From JACCVL01 sp038233135 (GTDB taxonomy: Bacteria > Actinomycetota > Actinomycetes > Propionibacteriales > Nocardioidaceae): a stretch of 15,112 bases of DNA. Made by a program: the position numbers and the translations under genes. Shown one piece after another: positions 1 to 5,711 of the stretch. Numbering within the stretch: the stretch's first letter is position 1; each line of letters begins with the position of its first letter. The notes beneath the pieces were generated by a model. It was given only the letters and a program-made list of their open reading frames with translations. It was not told where the DNA came from and did no database searches. The DNA lies in assembly GCA_038233135.1 (NCBI GenBank), contig JBBSMN010000050.1, positions 1-15,112 on the forward strand, given 5' to 3'.

Positions 1-32
1 TCATCCTAACTGAACGGTATTGGAGCTAAAGT

Positions 33-225
33 GGCTCTTCCTCTCCAAGCGTGGTGACTGGGTCTCGACACGCCGCTGGAGGTGAGCGGTAGGAGGGGCC
101 TGGGGCTCCACGATCGTAGCGCCAAGCAACGGATCGAGAGGGAGCCCCAGGTGAGTGACGACGTTACCGGTCTGCCCGCGACGATGCTGGGACTGGCCGG
201 GTTCGAGGTGCTCGGTGCCGGTGAG
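33..225 (+). mobile_element. Left end of an ISL3-like insertion sequence, truncated
   Basis: The stretch begins with GGCTCTTCCTCTCC at 33, which resembles the terminal inverted repeats of ISL3-family elements. A leader of about 110 bp and a short reading frame that looks like the start of an ISL3 transposase follow. The element is cut at 225, exactly where the small element at 226 begins, and no right end is present. The family assignment is from memory of ISL3 termini and N-terminal transposase sequence and was not verified by search. Bases 1-32 lie outside this element and show nothing I can assign. Confidence 0.45.
151..225 (+). pseudogene. N-terminal fragment of ISL3-family transposase
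   Basis: A GTG at 151 preceded by a purine-rich ribosome site (GAGAGGGA, about 135-143) opens a frame whose first 25 residues include GLPATMLGLAGFEVLG. This resembles the start of actinobacterial ISL3 transposases, which continue into a zinc-binding CxxC region. Here the similarity stops after residue 25, at base 225, where the frame enters the 226-417 element. The frame stays open to 447, but that part is element sequence and not transposase. The remaining transposase (normally about 400 residues) is absent, so this is a dead remnant. Family call is moderate confidence; the disruption point is clear. Confidence 0.45.
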
Positions 226-417
226 GGCACTGTTGCATTGAGCGTTCACGTGATCACGCGACGGGAGATCTTCCTGTGCGACACGTGTGTCCGGCCCCAA
301 GTCACCCGTTTTTGCTACCAACGCAGCCCGGTGGGCACGATCTGCGGCCCGTTGGCGGAGCTCGGGGCGAAGATCTTGCGGCGCCGGTGTCTCGGGATGG
401 CTCAATGCAACAGTGCC
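226..417 (+). mobile_element. MITE-like non-autonomous element, copy A (192 bp)
   Basis: The segment starts with GGCACTGTTGCATTGAGC (226-243) and ends with its exact reverse complement (400-417), giving 18-bp perfect terminal inverted repeats around 156 bp with no transposase. The outermost 12 bases, GGCACTGTTGCA, equal the tip of IS26-type IS6-family repeats as I remember them, so an IS6-like parent could mobilise it. A second, diverged copy at 620-810 lies in inverted orientation. The two share AGATCTTCCTGT at the same offset (base 41) and a similar last 49 bases. The 8-bp flanks (CCGGTGAG and TGGCGGGC) do not match, so no target duplication is visible, as expected if adjacent DNA was deleted or rearranged. 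Confidence 0.7.
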
Positions 418-635
418 TGGCGGGCTGGATCGCAAGCAAGATCATGAACACCGATGAGCAGCAAGGCATCGGGCTGAACATCATCGTGGGCATCGTCGGC
501 GGGCTGCTGGGAGGATTTCTCCTCAGCGCCGTCGGCGTGGATGTGGCGGGCGCTGGCGTGATCTTCAGCATGCTCACGGCCCTCCTCGGTGCCGTGCTGC
601 TGCTCTTCGTAGTCAAAGCGGCACTGTTGCATTGA
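418..635 (+). pseudogene. GlsB/YeaQ/YmgE-family membrane protein gene, ends replaced
   Basis: The 202 bp between the two small elements encode LAGWIASKIMNTDEQQG followed by a glycine-rich hydrophobic segment and a second hydrophobic segment ending LLLFVVKA. This is the pattern of the transglycosylase-associated / GlsB-YeaQ-YmgE family (PF04226), small inner-membrane proteins of about 80-90 residues linked to stress responses. The usual first dozen residues (first half of TM1) are missing, because the upstream element ends at 417 inside that region. The reading frame runs through from the element upstream. At the 3' end the frame enters the second element and stops after ALLH at 635, so the C-terminus is hybrid. 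An internal ATG at 444 could start a 63-residue product without TM1. There is no sign of the missing 5' part left of 226. Probably non-functional and unrelated to the sugar genes. Confidence 0.7.
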
Positions 636-810
636 GCGATCCCGCGCCTGTCGCGCCACAAATCCTTCGGCCCGGCGGCACTCAACCTCGCGGCCGGTCC
701 CTTTGTGCCGATTTTGGCAACCTGATGGCGCCCCCTCCGACTCGCCGCTGGGTGGCCAACAGGAAGATCTGCTGTGCCGATGCCACACGACGGCTTAATG
801 CAACAGTGCC
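620..810 (-). mobile_element. MITE-like non-autonomous element, copy B (191 bp, inverted)
   Basis: It begins GGCACTGTTGCATTGAGC at 620-637 and ends at 791-810 with CGGCTTAATGCAACAGTGCC. The right repeat therefore differs from the left by one base within the 18 (TTAAGC for TTGAGC). Read on the minus strand it aligns with copy A at nearly the same length: AGATCTTCCTGT sits at the same offset, and the terminal 49 bases share GAAG, a GCG core and GGGAT followed by the repeat. The interior is otherwise strongly diverged, so the two insertions are not recent duplicates. It encodes no transposase. Flanks (GTCAAAGC and CCCGGGCC) show no target duplication. Confidence 0.68.
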
Positions 811-896
811 CCCGGGCCTGCTCAATGCCGGGCTCCGACAGCCCCGCACCTCGTCGACCCTAGGCTGCCCGGCTCGCCCGTGCAGTGCGAGGGCCG
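811..896. other. Short spacer between element B and the first sugar kinase
   Basis: These 86 bp contain no supported gene. They hold the region downstream of the leftward kinase gene that ends at 897, including the weak hairpin listed separately. The junction with the mobile element at 811 marks the left boundary of the sugar locus. Confidence 0.5.
871..895 (-). terminator. Weak hairpin after the leftward FGGY kinase gene
   Basis: Immediately downstream of the kinase stop codon, CTCGC and GCGAG (873-877 paired with 887-891) can form a short GC stem with a 9-base loop. Alternative GCCC/GGGC pairings overlap it. There is no T-tract. It could act as an actinobacterial-style terminator, but the stem is short and this is only a suggestion from position. 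Confidence 0.2.
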
Positions 897-2207
897 TCAC
901 TTCGCCAGCGCGCGTCGGGCCATCGCGGCCGCGCCCTCGGCGCCGGGCTGCGCGACGTCGGTGGCAGTGATGCGCTCGTCGTGTTTTCGCTTGGCCTCGC
1001 GGAACCACGTGCTCGCGGCCCAGCCACCGCCCATGACGACCCGCCTGTGTGGCCCCGCGACGGCGTCGGACCGCGCGAGTAGCGCGGCCCCATCCGCCGC
1101 GACCTGCCGCAGCAGCGCCGCCCACAGGTCGTGCGGACCGGTGCGGGAAGTCAGACCGACGACGGCGTACGCGGCGTCATAGAGATCACACAGTTCGAGC
1201 TTGCCGCTGGGGTCCGGGGGGGGAGGAGGGCCATTTTCGAAACGCCGCAGGTCCTCAGCGGTGGCGACCCCGAGCAGGCCCAGCACGCGCTGGAAGGCGA
1301 AGCCGCTGCGCTGGGCGCCGAGCACCACCTGATGCCGCGGATCGGCGTGCCAGCCGACGGTCTGGCCGTGCTGCACGGCGGACAGCACCTTCGACACGTC
1401 CAGTGGCGAGGTGCTGCGGACGAAGGCCTCCGCCGTGCCGCACGAGTCCCACACGTCCCCGGGACCGGCGGCAAGCGCGCCGACGGCTGCGACCAGGTGG
1501 TCCATGCCAGCGGCGACGACGAGCGCTCCGACCAGTGCCGCAGGTGCCCCCGGAACGTCGGCACGGACCCGAGCGCGAGCGGCGCCGGATTCCACGACGT
1601 CCGGCATCGAGCTCGCCGGAAGCCCGGTCCAGTCCACCAGCGGCGGCGCCCATGCGCGTCCCGACAGGTCCAGCCACCCAGTGCGTGCGGCCAGGCTGAG
1701 GTCGAAGGCCCGGGTACCGCCGAGCCGGAAGGCGATCCAGTCGGTCACGCTCAGGACGGAGCCGACCGTGTACAGGTCCAAGCCGGCCACCGCCGCCGTG
1801 CGGACCTTGACCGCGCTGCACAGCGGCGACACCGGCAGCCCGGTGAGCGAGCTGAAGCTGTCCGGCCCGAACGTGCTGGCGAGCTGTGCTGCCTCGGCAT
1901 CCCCGCGCGTGTCGTACCAGGCCACCAGCGGGGACACGGGCGCACCGTCGTGGTCGAGCAGCACCACGCTTTCGGCGAACGACGCGATGCCGACCGCGTC
2001 GACGCGCATCCCCGGCCACGCCTCGCAGGCTTGTCGCACGGTGCCGAGCACGACGTCGACGAGATGCTGCGGGTCGATCTCGGCACCGGTGGCCGTGGTC
2101 GTCCACGGGACTGCCCCCTGAGCGGTGGGCACCGACGGCGCACCGTCCACCGAGACTGCGACCTTGACCGAGCTGGTACCGATGTCGACGCCCAGTACGA
2201 CGCTCAC
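897..2207 (-). CDS. FGGY-family carbohydrate kinase (first copy)
   Basis: This 436-residue protein is an ATP-dependent sugar or polyol kinase of the FGGY family, acting in the cytoplasm. The N-terminal actin-like domain opens with LGVDIGTSSVK (phosphate-binding Asp8). The likely catalytic Asp236 lies in AAGMDHLVAAVGA, and the C-terminal nucleotide-binding loop is VVMGGGWAAS (390-399). It is somewhat short for the family (usually 450-520). A run of five prolines (327-331) is encoded by an 8-base G/C homopolymer. The start is the GTG at 2207, chosen because AAGGAGG lies 6 bases upstream and GTGA overlaps the stop of the DUF4432 gene by 4 bp, which implies translational coupling. It resembles the second FGGY kinase at 9528-10973 in the AES-x-x-LLD, DxRG, DHLVAAV and GTAEA segments, so the two look paralogous. 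Family assignment is firm; the substrate is not determinable. Confidence 0.9.
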   Translation of the reverse strand: MSVVLGVDIGTSSVKVAVSVDGAPSVPTAQGAVPWTTTATGAEIDPQHLVDVVLGTVRQACEAWPGMRVDAVGIASFAESVVLLDHDGAPVSPLVAWYDTRGDAEAAQLASTFGPDSFSSLTGLPVSPLCSAVKVRTAAVAGLDLYTVGSVLSVTDWIAFRLGGTRAFDLSLAARTGWLDLSGRAWAPPLVDWTGLPASSMPDVVESGAARARVRADVPGAPAALVGALVVAAGMDHLVAAVGALAAGPGDVWDSCGTAEAFVRSTSPLDVSKVLSAVQHGQTVGWHADPRHQVVLGAQRSGFAFQRVLGLLGVATAEDLRRFENGPPPPPDPSGKLELCDLYDAAYAVVGLTSRTGPHDLWAALLRQVAADGAALLARSDAVAGPHRRVVMGGGWAASTWFREAKRKHDERITATDVAQPGAEGAAAMARRALAK

Positions 2208-3247
2208 TCGGCGCCTCCTTGGATTCCGGAGCCGCGGCCCACAAGCCGAACAGTCAGCTCGGTGGTGATGCTCTCCCCCGCCTCGACCATCGGCGCCCCG
2301 TGACGGGGACCTGAGCGGTCAGCACCGAACAGGGCCGTGTTCGAGGGCTCGACCGCCAGCGCCCATCCCCTCCGGGCAGGCCACACCCACTGGTAGAGCC
2401 GGGGCAGGGACACCAGCGACCAGGACACGACCGCGGCGACGTCCGAGACCGGCGAATCGACGACCACGTGCGCGGCCCCGGCTTGTGCCTGTGGGTTGCG
2501 GTGCTCGAAGACCGCCTCCATCGGGCCGGCAGCGGGTTCCGGCAGAAGCAGCGGATCCGGGACCGACGCGACGGCCTCCCGAGCGACCACATCCCGGCAC
2601 CTGCTGTGGATCCGCGAGCCGGGATGAATCAGCGGAGGGCCGAGGTTCACGTGGTAGAGCAACGGGACCGGCGTAGCGGCATGGCCCTGGTTCTCGATGA
2701 CGTCGCGGAGCACCACCTGCGGGGCGTCGGTCCTCGTCTCGATCGTGCGGTGAACCACGATGCGGCGCCCGAACATCTCGATATCCTCGATCGTCCCGGT
2801 CACGCGGCACACGGTGGCGTCACCGTCTCTGTGCCGAGTGGTGCGGACATCGGTGGCCGGCAGGCTGCTATGCCGGCCGTGCAGACCGGCGGACTCGGTC
2901 GGTGGGCCCACGTGGTCGGTGCCACAGGTCGTCACGAGACCGCCACGGAAGCGGCGAAGCCAGTCGGCGTCGCGTGCGACGTCGAGCGGTGCGCCGCGAG
3001 CGATCGGCGAGGTCCACGACAGCGGCACCCCCGCGTACCACGCGGCGCCGATGTCCAGCCCTCGGTCGGGCAGTACCTCGAGGTCGATCCCGCCCATCAC
3101 GCGGATGTCGACGACCCGACCGACGCCCCCGGGAAAGGCGTCCATGAGTTCGCGTACGGCGGCCACTGCTGAGGTCCTGGCGACCAGTCCCTGGTCGATC
3201 AGCTGGCCAGACGTGAGGCGGCCGGCTCTCGTTGACAACGTTTTCAT
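2204..3247 (-). CDS. DUF4432 family aldose-1-epimerase-like protein
   Basis: This 347-residue protein matches the DUF4432 family (PF14486), which has the galactose-mutarotase beta-sandwich fold. Recognisable blocks are LPDRGLDIG (about 59-67), GGLVTTCGTDHVGPP and GLHGRHSSLPA in the first half, and a late segment with LYQWVWPARRGWALAVEPS. Members occur in sugar catabolic clusters and are thought to act on sugar anomers or related epimerisation. No exact activity can be assigned here. The ATG at 3247 has TAAGGAGCG directly upstream. It is the first gene of a two-gene leftward unit with the FGGY kinase. Its first five codons, ATGAAAACGTTGTCA, also form a LacI-type operator (3233-3246), so a control site for the divergent operon is written into the coding start. 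No convincing leftward promoter was found in the 54-bp gap. Confidence 0.85.
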   Translation of the reverse strand: MKTLSTRAGRLTSGQLIDQGLVARTSAVAAVRELMDAFPGGVGRVVDIRVMGGIDLEVLPDRGLDIGAAWYAGVPLSWTSPIARGAPLDVARDADWLRRFRGGLVTTCGTDHVGPPTESAGLHGRHSSLPATDVRTTRHRDGDATVCRVTGTIEDIEMFGRRIVVHRTIETRTDAPQVVLRDVIENQGHAATPVPLLYHVNLGPPLIHPGSRIHSRCRDVVAREAVASVPDPLLLPEPAAGPMEAVFEHRNPQAQAGAAHVVVDSPVSDVAAVVSWSLVSLPRLYQWVWPARRGWALAVEPSNTALFGADRSGPRHGAPMVEAGESITTELTVRLVGRGSGIQGGAE

Positions 3248-3260
3248 CGCTCCTTACGGT
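3232..3260 (+). promoter_or_regulatory. Promoter of the rightward aldolase-dehydrogenase operon
   Basis: A perfect -35 hexamer TTGACA (3232-3237) is followed by a 17-bp spacer and TACGGT (3255-3260), which fits the TAnnnT core of a -10 box. Transcription would begin near 3267, leaving a leader of about 35 bases before the ATG at 3302. The -35 overlaps the LacI-type operator at 3233-3246, an arrangement expected for repression by blocking polymerase. It lies inside the first codons of the divergent DUF4432 gene. Confidence 0.55.
3233..3246. promoter_or_regulatory. LacI-family operator, site 2
   Basis: TGACAACGTTTTCA is a near-palindrome (12 of 14 positions symmetric) centred on CG, the form bound by LacI/GalR-family repressors. 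It matches the operator at 14084-14097. When both are read in the direction of the promoter they overlap, 16 of 18 bases agree (TTGACAACGTTTTCATCG and TAGACAACGTTGTCATCG). The likely binder is the LacI-type regulator at 12001-13041. Confidence 0.65.
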
Positions 3261-3301
3261 GACGACTCCGCCCGTGCACGATGAGCCGCCACGAGGTTTG
3301 C

Positions 3302-4141
3302 ATGTCTGTCTACCGCATCAACCGGTTGTTCAACGGCGCGTCGGGACGGTGCCTCGATGTGGCGGTGGACCACGGCTTCTTCGGCGAGCCCGTGTTCCTC
3401 GCGGGGATCACCGACATCGCCCGGACGGTGGACGTGCTCTGTGACGCGGCACCGGACGCCGTCCAGCTGACCGTGGGACAGGCGCGCCACCTGCAGAGCC
3501 GTCCCGGCAAGGACAAGCCCGCGCTGGTTCTGCGCTCCGACGTCGCGAACGTGTACGGGCCCGAGCTGCCGTCATCGCTGTTCAGCCTGACCATCGAGGC
3601 GGCAGCCGAGACCGCCGTGCGACTGGACGCGGTCTGCCTGGTGGTGAACGTCTTCGACATGCCGGGCCAGCCGGATCTTCGTCGCCAGTGCCTGGAGAAC
3701 GTGGTCCGGCTCAAGCGCACGTGTGAGCCGCTCGGCATGCCGCTCATGGTGGAACCCCTGGTAATGAAGGCGAACAACAGCGGCGGCGCTTACCAGGTCG
3801 ACGGCGACGTGGAGCGGATCACGGCGCTGGTGCGCCAGGCAGTCGAGCTCGGCGCGGACCTCATCAAGGCGGACCCCACCGACGACCCGCACGACTATCA
3901 CCGGGTGATCGAGGTCGCCGCCCCCGTCCCCGTGCTGGTGCGCGGCGGCGGACGGGTGCCCGACCGTCAGCTCCTGCAACGCACCAGCGACGTGCTGGAG
4001 CAGGGAGCCACCGGGATCGTCTACGGCCGCAACATCATCCAACACCACGACCCCGCCGGCATCACCCGCGCGCTCATGGCGGTGCTGCACGACGAGGTGA
4101 CGGTCGACGAGGCACTCACACACGTCGGGTCGGCATCGTGA
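3302..4141 (+). CDS. DhnA/FbaB/DeoC-superfamily class I aldolase
   Basis: A 279-residue TIM-barrel protein of the DhnA-type class I fructose-bisphosphate aldolase / LsrF superfamily, which cleaves or forms sugar phosphates through a lysine Schiff base. The N-terminus has CLDVAVDHGFFGEP, matching the early DHG phosphate-loop strand. The likely Schiff-base lysine is Lys189 in GADLIKADPTDD. The late barrel strands carry VLVRGGGR and GIVYGRNIIQH, the usual phosphate-binding GG and GR motifs. The ATG at 3302 was chosen because GAGG lies 5 bases upstream. The in-frame ATG at 3281 has no ribosome site. It leads a three-gene operon and overlaps the next gene by 4 bp (GTGA). The physiological substrate is unknown; context suggests a phosphorylated ketose from one of the FGGY kinases. 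This is a different fold group from the LacD-type aldolase at 8559-9488. Confidence 0.85.
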   Translation: MSVYRINRLFNGASGRCLDVAVDHGFFGEPVFLAGITDIARTVDVLCDAAPDAVQLTVGQARHLQSRPGKDKPALVLRSDVANVYGPELPSSLFSLTIEAAAETAVRLDAVCLVVNVFDMPGQPDLRRQCLENVVRLKRTCEPLGMPLMVEPLVMKANNSGGAYQVDGDVERITALVRQAVELGADLIKADPTDDPHDYHRVIEVAAPVPVLVRGGGRVPDRQLLQRTSDVLEQGATGIVYGRNIIQHHDPAGITRALMAVLHDEVTVDEALTHVGSAS

Positions 4142-5334
4142 GCACGCCGCAGCCGGTCCGCATCGGCGTCGTCGGGGCCGGCCTCATGGGCAAGGAGCTC
4201 GCCGGAGTGGTGGGCCGCTGGGCCACGCTGACCGACTCCCCGGTCGCGCCAGAGCTGACCGCTGTCTGCGACGTCGCCGAGGGGGCACGCGAGTGGTTCC
4301 GGCGGGTCCCGTCGGTGCGCACGCTCACCGACGACTATCGGGTGCTGCTGGAGCGCGACGACGTGGACGTGCTCTACCTCGCGGTCCCCCACCATCTGCA
4401 CCAGCGCCTCTACCTCGATGCCGTCGAGGCTGGCAAGGACTTCCTCGGCGAGAAGCCCTTCGGCATCGACCCGCAGGCCGCGGGTGCCATCGCGCACCGC
4501 GTCGGTTCCAGCGACGTGTTCGTCCGCTGCTCCAGCGAGATGCCCTTCTTCCCGGGCGCCCAGCGGGCCATCCGCATGATCGCCTCCGGAGCCCTCGGCA
4601 GGCTCGTGGACGCCCGCTTCTGCTTCCTGCACTCCAGTGACCTCGACGTCGACAAGCCGGCCAACTGGAAGCGGCAGACCGCGACCTGCGGGCAGATCGG
4701 CGTGATGGGCGACCTCGGCATGCATGTGCTGCACGTGCCGCTGCGCCTGGGGTGGCAGCCCATGACCGTGTTCGCACAGCTGCAGGACCTGGTCCCGGTG
4801 CGCCCCGACGGGCGCGGCGGGACGACGACCTGCGACACGATCGACAACGCCATGCTCACCTGCCGGGCCGTGGACGACACCGGGGAGTTTCCGCTGGCCC
4901 TGGAGACCAAGCGGATCGCCCCCGGCGAGATGAACACCTGGTCGATGCGCGTGATGGGCATGGCCGGCGGTGTCGAATTCTCCACCCGCAATCCGCAGGT
5001 GCTGCGCGTCATGACGGTGGTCGCCGGCGAGCAGGTCTGGCAGGAGGTCCAGGTCGGCAGCCAGTCCAGCGCCCCGACCGTCACCGGGGCGATCTTCGAG
5101 TTCGGGTTCGCTGACGCACTGCTGCAGATGTGGGCGTCCTACCTCAGCGAACGGGCTGGCGTGCTCGGCGACGGGTTCGGCTGCGTCACACCGCAGGAGG
5201 CAGTGGCCAGCCACCTCGTGTTCGACGCCGCACTCCTGTCCAGCGCCGAGGAGCGCGCCGTCGCGTTGCCCTCGAGCCACGGCCCGCTGCGCCGTCACGG
5301 CCCGGGCGACGTCCTCGGGGTCATCGGCCGCTGA
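4138..5334 (+). CDS. Gfo/Idh/MocA-family NAD(P)-dependent oxidoreductase
   Basis: This 398-residue protein has an N-terminal Rossmann domain starting IGVVGAGLMG (about 9-18) and the signature EKP in FLGEKPFGI (105-107, catalytic lysine 106). The C-terminal alpha/beta domain contains GDLGMHVLH, the D-x-G-x-H active-site pattern of the family. Such enzymes oxidise, reduce or epimerise sugars, inositols and sugar acids with NAD(P). The GTG start at 4138 overlaps the aldolase stop, and its own stop (TGA, 5332-5334) overlaps the ATG of the following kinase, so the three genes are tightly coupled. Its place between an aldolase and a kinase suggests it converts the imported sugar or polyol to a ketose or keto-sugar before or during phosphorylation. 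The substrate cannot be inferred. Confidence 0.88.
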   Translation: MSTPQPVRIGVVGAGLMGKELAGVVGRWATLTDSPVAPELTAVCDVAEGAREWFRRVPSVRTLTDDYRVLLERDDVDVLYLAVPHHLHQRLYLDAVEAGKDFLGEKPFGIDPQAAGAIAHRVGSSDVFVRCSSEMPFFPGAQRAIRMIASGALGRLVDARFCFLHSSDLDVDKPANWKRQTATCGQIGVMGDLGMHVLHVPLRLGWQPMTVFAQLQDLVPVRPDGRGGTTTCDTIDNAMLTCRAVDDTGEFPLALETKRIAPGEMNTWSMRVMGMAGGVEFSTRNPQVLRVMTVVAGEQVWQEVQVGSQSSAPTVTGAIFEFGFADALLQMWASYLSERAGVLGDGFGCVTPQEAVASHLVFDAALLSSAEERAVALPSSHGPLRRHGPGDVLGVIGR

Positions 5335-5687
5335 TGGGCGCAACGCGGGCCCTGCTGGTCACCGGCCCCGCAGGCAGCGGAAAGAGCACGCTGGCAGCAG
5401 CTGTTGCCGGTCGTGTCGGCGCAGCGCTGCTCGACCAGGACGTCCTGACCAATCCGCTGGTCGCCATTGTCGCGGACCTGCTGGGCGCCGGCGACGACAT
5501 CGACCATCCCCGTCTCCGCGCGCTAGTCCGGGACGTGCGGTACGCGGTGCTCCTGGACGTCGCCGAGGCGCCGCTCGCCCTCGGCCTCGACGTCGTCATG
5601 GTCGCCCCGTTCACTGCCGAGGTGTCCAGCACGCAGGCGTGGGCCCGCGCCAACCTGGACACAGAGCTGGCCGCGCTCAGCAGGTGA
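5334..5687 (+). CDS. Small P-loop kinase (AAA_33-like), C-terminally truncated
   Basis: The 117-residue product begins with a strand and Walker A loop, LLVTGPAGSGKSTL (residues 7-20), then LLDQDVLTNPL. An RYAVLLDVAE helix and VMVAPFTAEVS follow. It is clearly homologous to the 202-residue protein at 14116-14724, which shares GPAGSGKSTL, LLD-x-D-x-LTNPL, RYA-x-LL-x-VA and VAPF-x-AE. This copy ends at AALSR, where the longer one continues for about 75 more residues (the part expected to hold the lid arginines). No homologous continuation is seen past the stop in the 24 bp before the convergent lipoprotein gene, so the loss is probably a deletion. The family includes small-molecule and sugar kinases near gluconokinase and shikimate kinase. 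The ATG at 5334 is coupled to the dehydrogenase stop. It may be inactive. Confidence 0.7.
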   Translation: MGATRALLVTGPAGSGKSTLAAAVAGRVGAALLDQDVLTNPLVAIVADLLGAGDDIDHPRLRALVRDVRYAVLLDVAEAPLALGLDVVMVAPFTAEVSSTQAWARANLDTELAALSR

Positions 5688-5711
5688 GCACGGCCAGCAC
5701 GGTGAGAAGGA

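Noticed and set aside
1..435. Leftward 144-codon open frame across the left edge
   Set aside because: It runs antisense through the ISL3-like end and the MITE-like element, shows no recognisable domain, and is typical of shadow frames in high-GC DNA.
226..810. CRISPR-like or regulatory repeat array
   Set aside because: The four repeats are paired in inverted orientation at element-length spacing with homologous interiors, which fits transposable-element ends and not an array.
632..970. Rightward open frame across element B into the kinase gene
   Set aside because: Proline/arginine-rich low-complexity translation that overlaps the element and the antisense of a clear FGGY kinase; no ribosome site.
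1131..2303. Long rightward open frame opposite the first FGGY kinase
   Set aside because: The leftward frame has full FGGY motifs, a ribosome site and a coupled start; the rightward frame is Arg/Gly/His-rich without motifs.
4021..5343. Long leftward open frame opposite the aldolase and dehydrogenase genes
   Set aside because: It is the antisense shadow of well-supported aldolase and Gfo/Idh/MocA genes and is rich in His/Gly/Arg.
5675..5689. GCTCA-GCAGG-TGAGC hairpin as a bidirectional terminator between convergent genes
   Set aside because: Only 5 bp of stem, and it overlaps the end of the truncated kinase frame; too weak to call.
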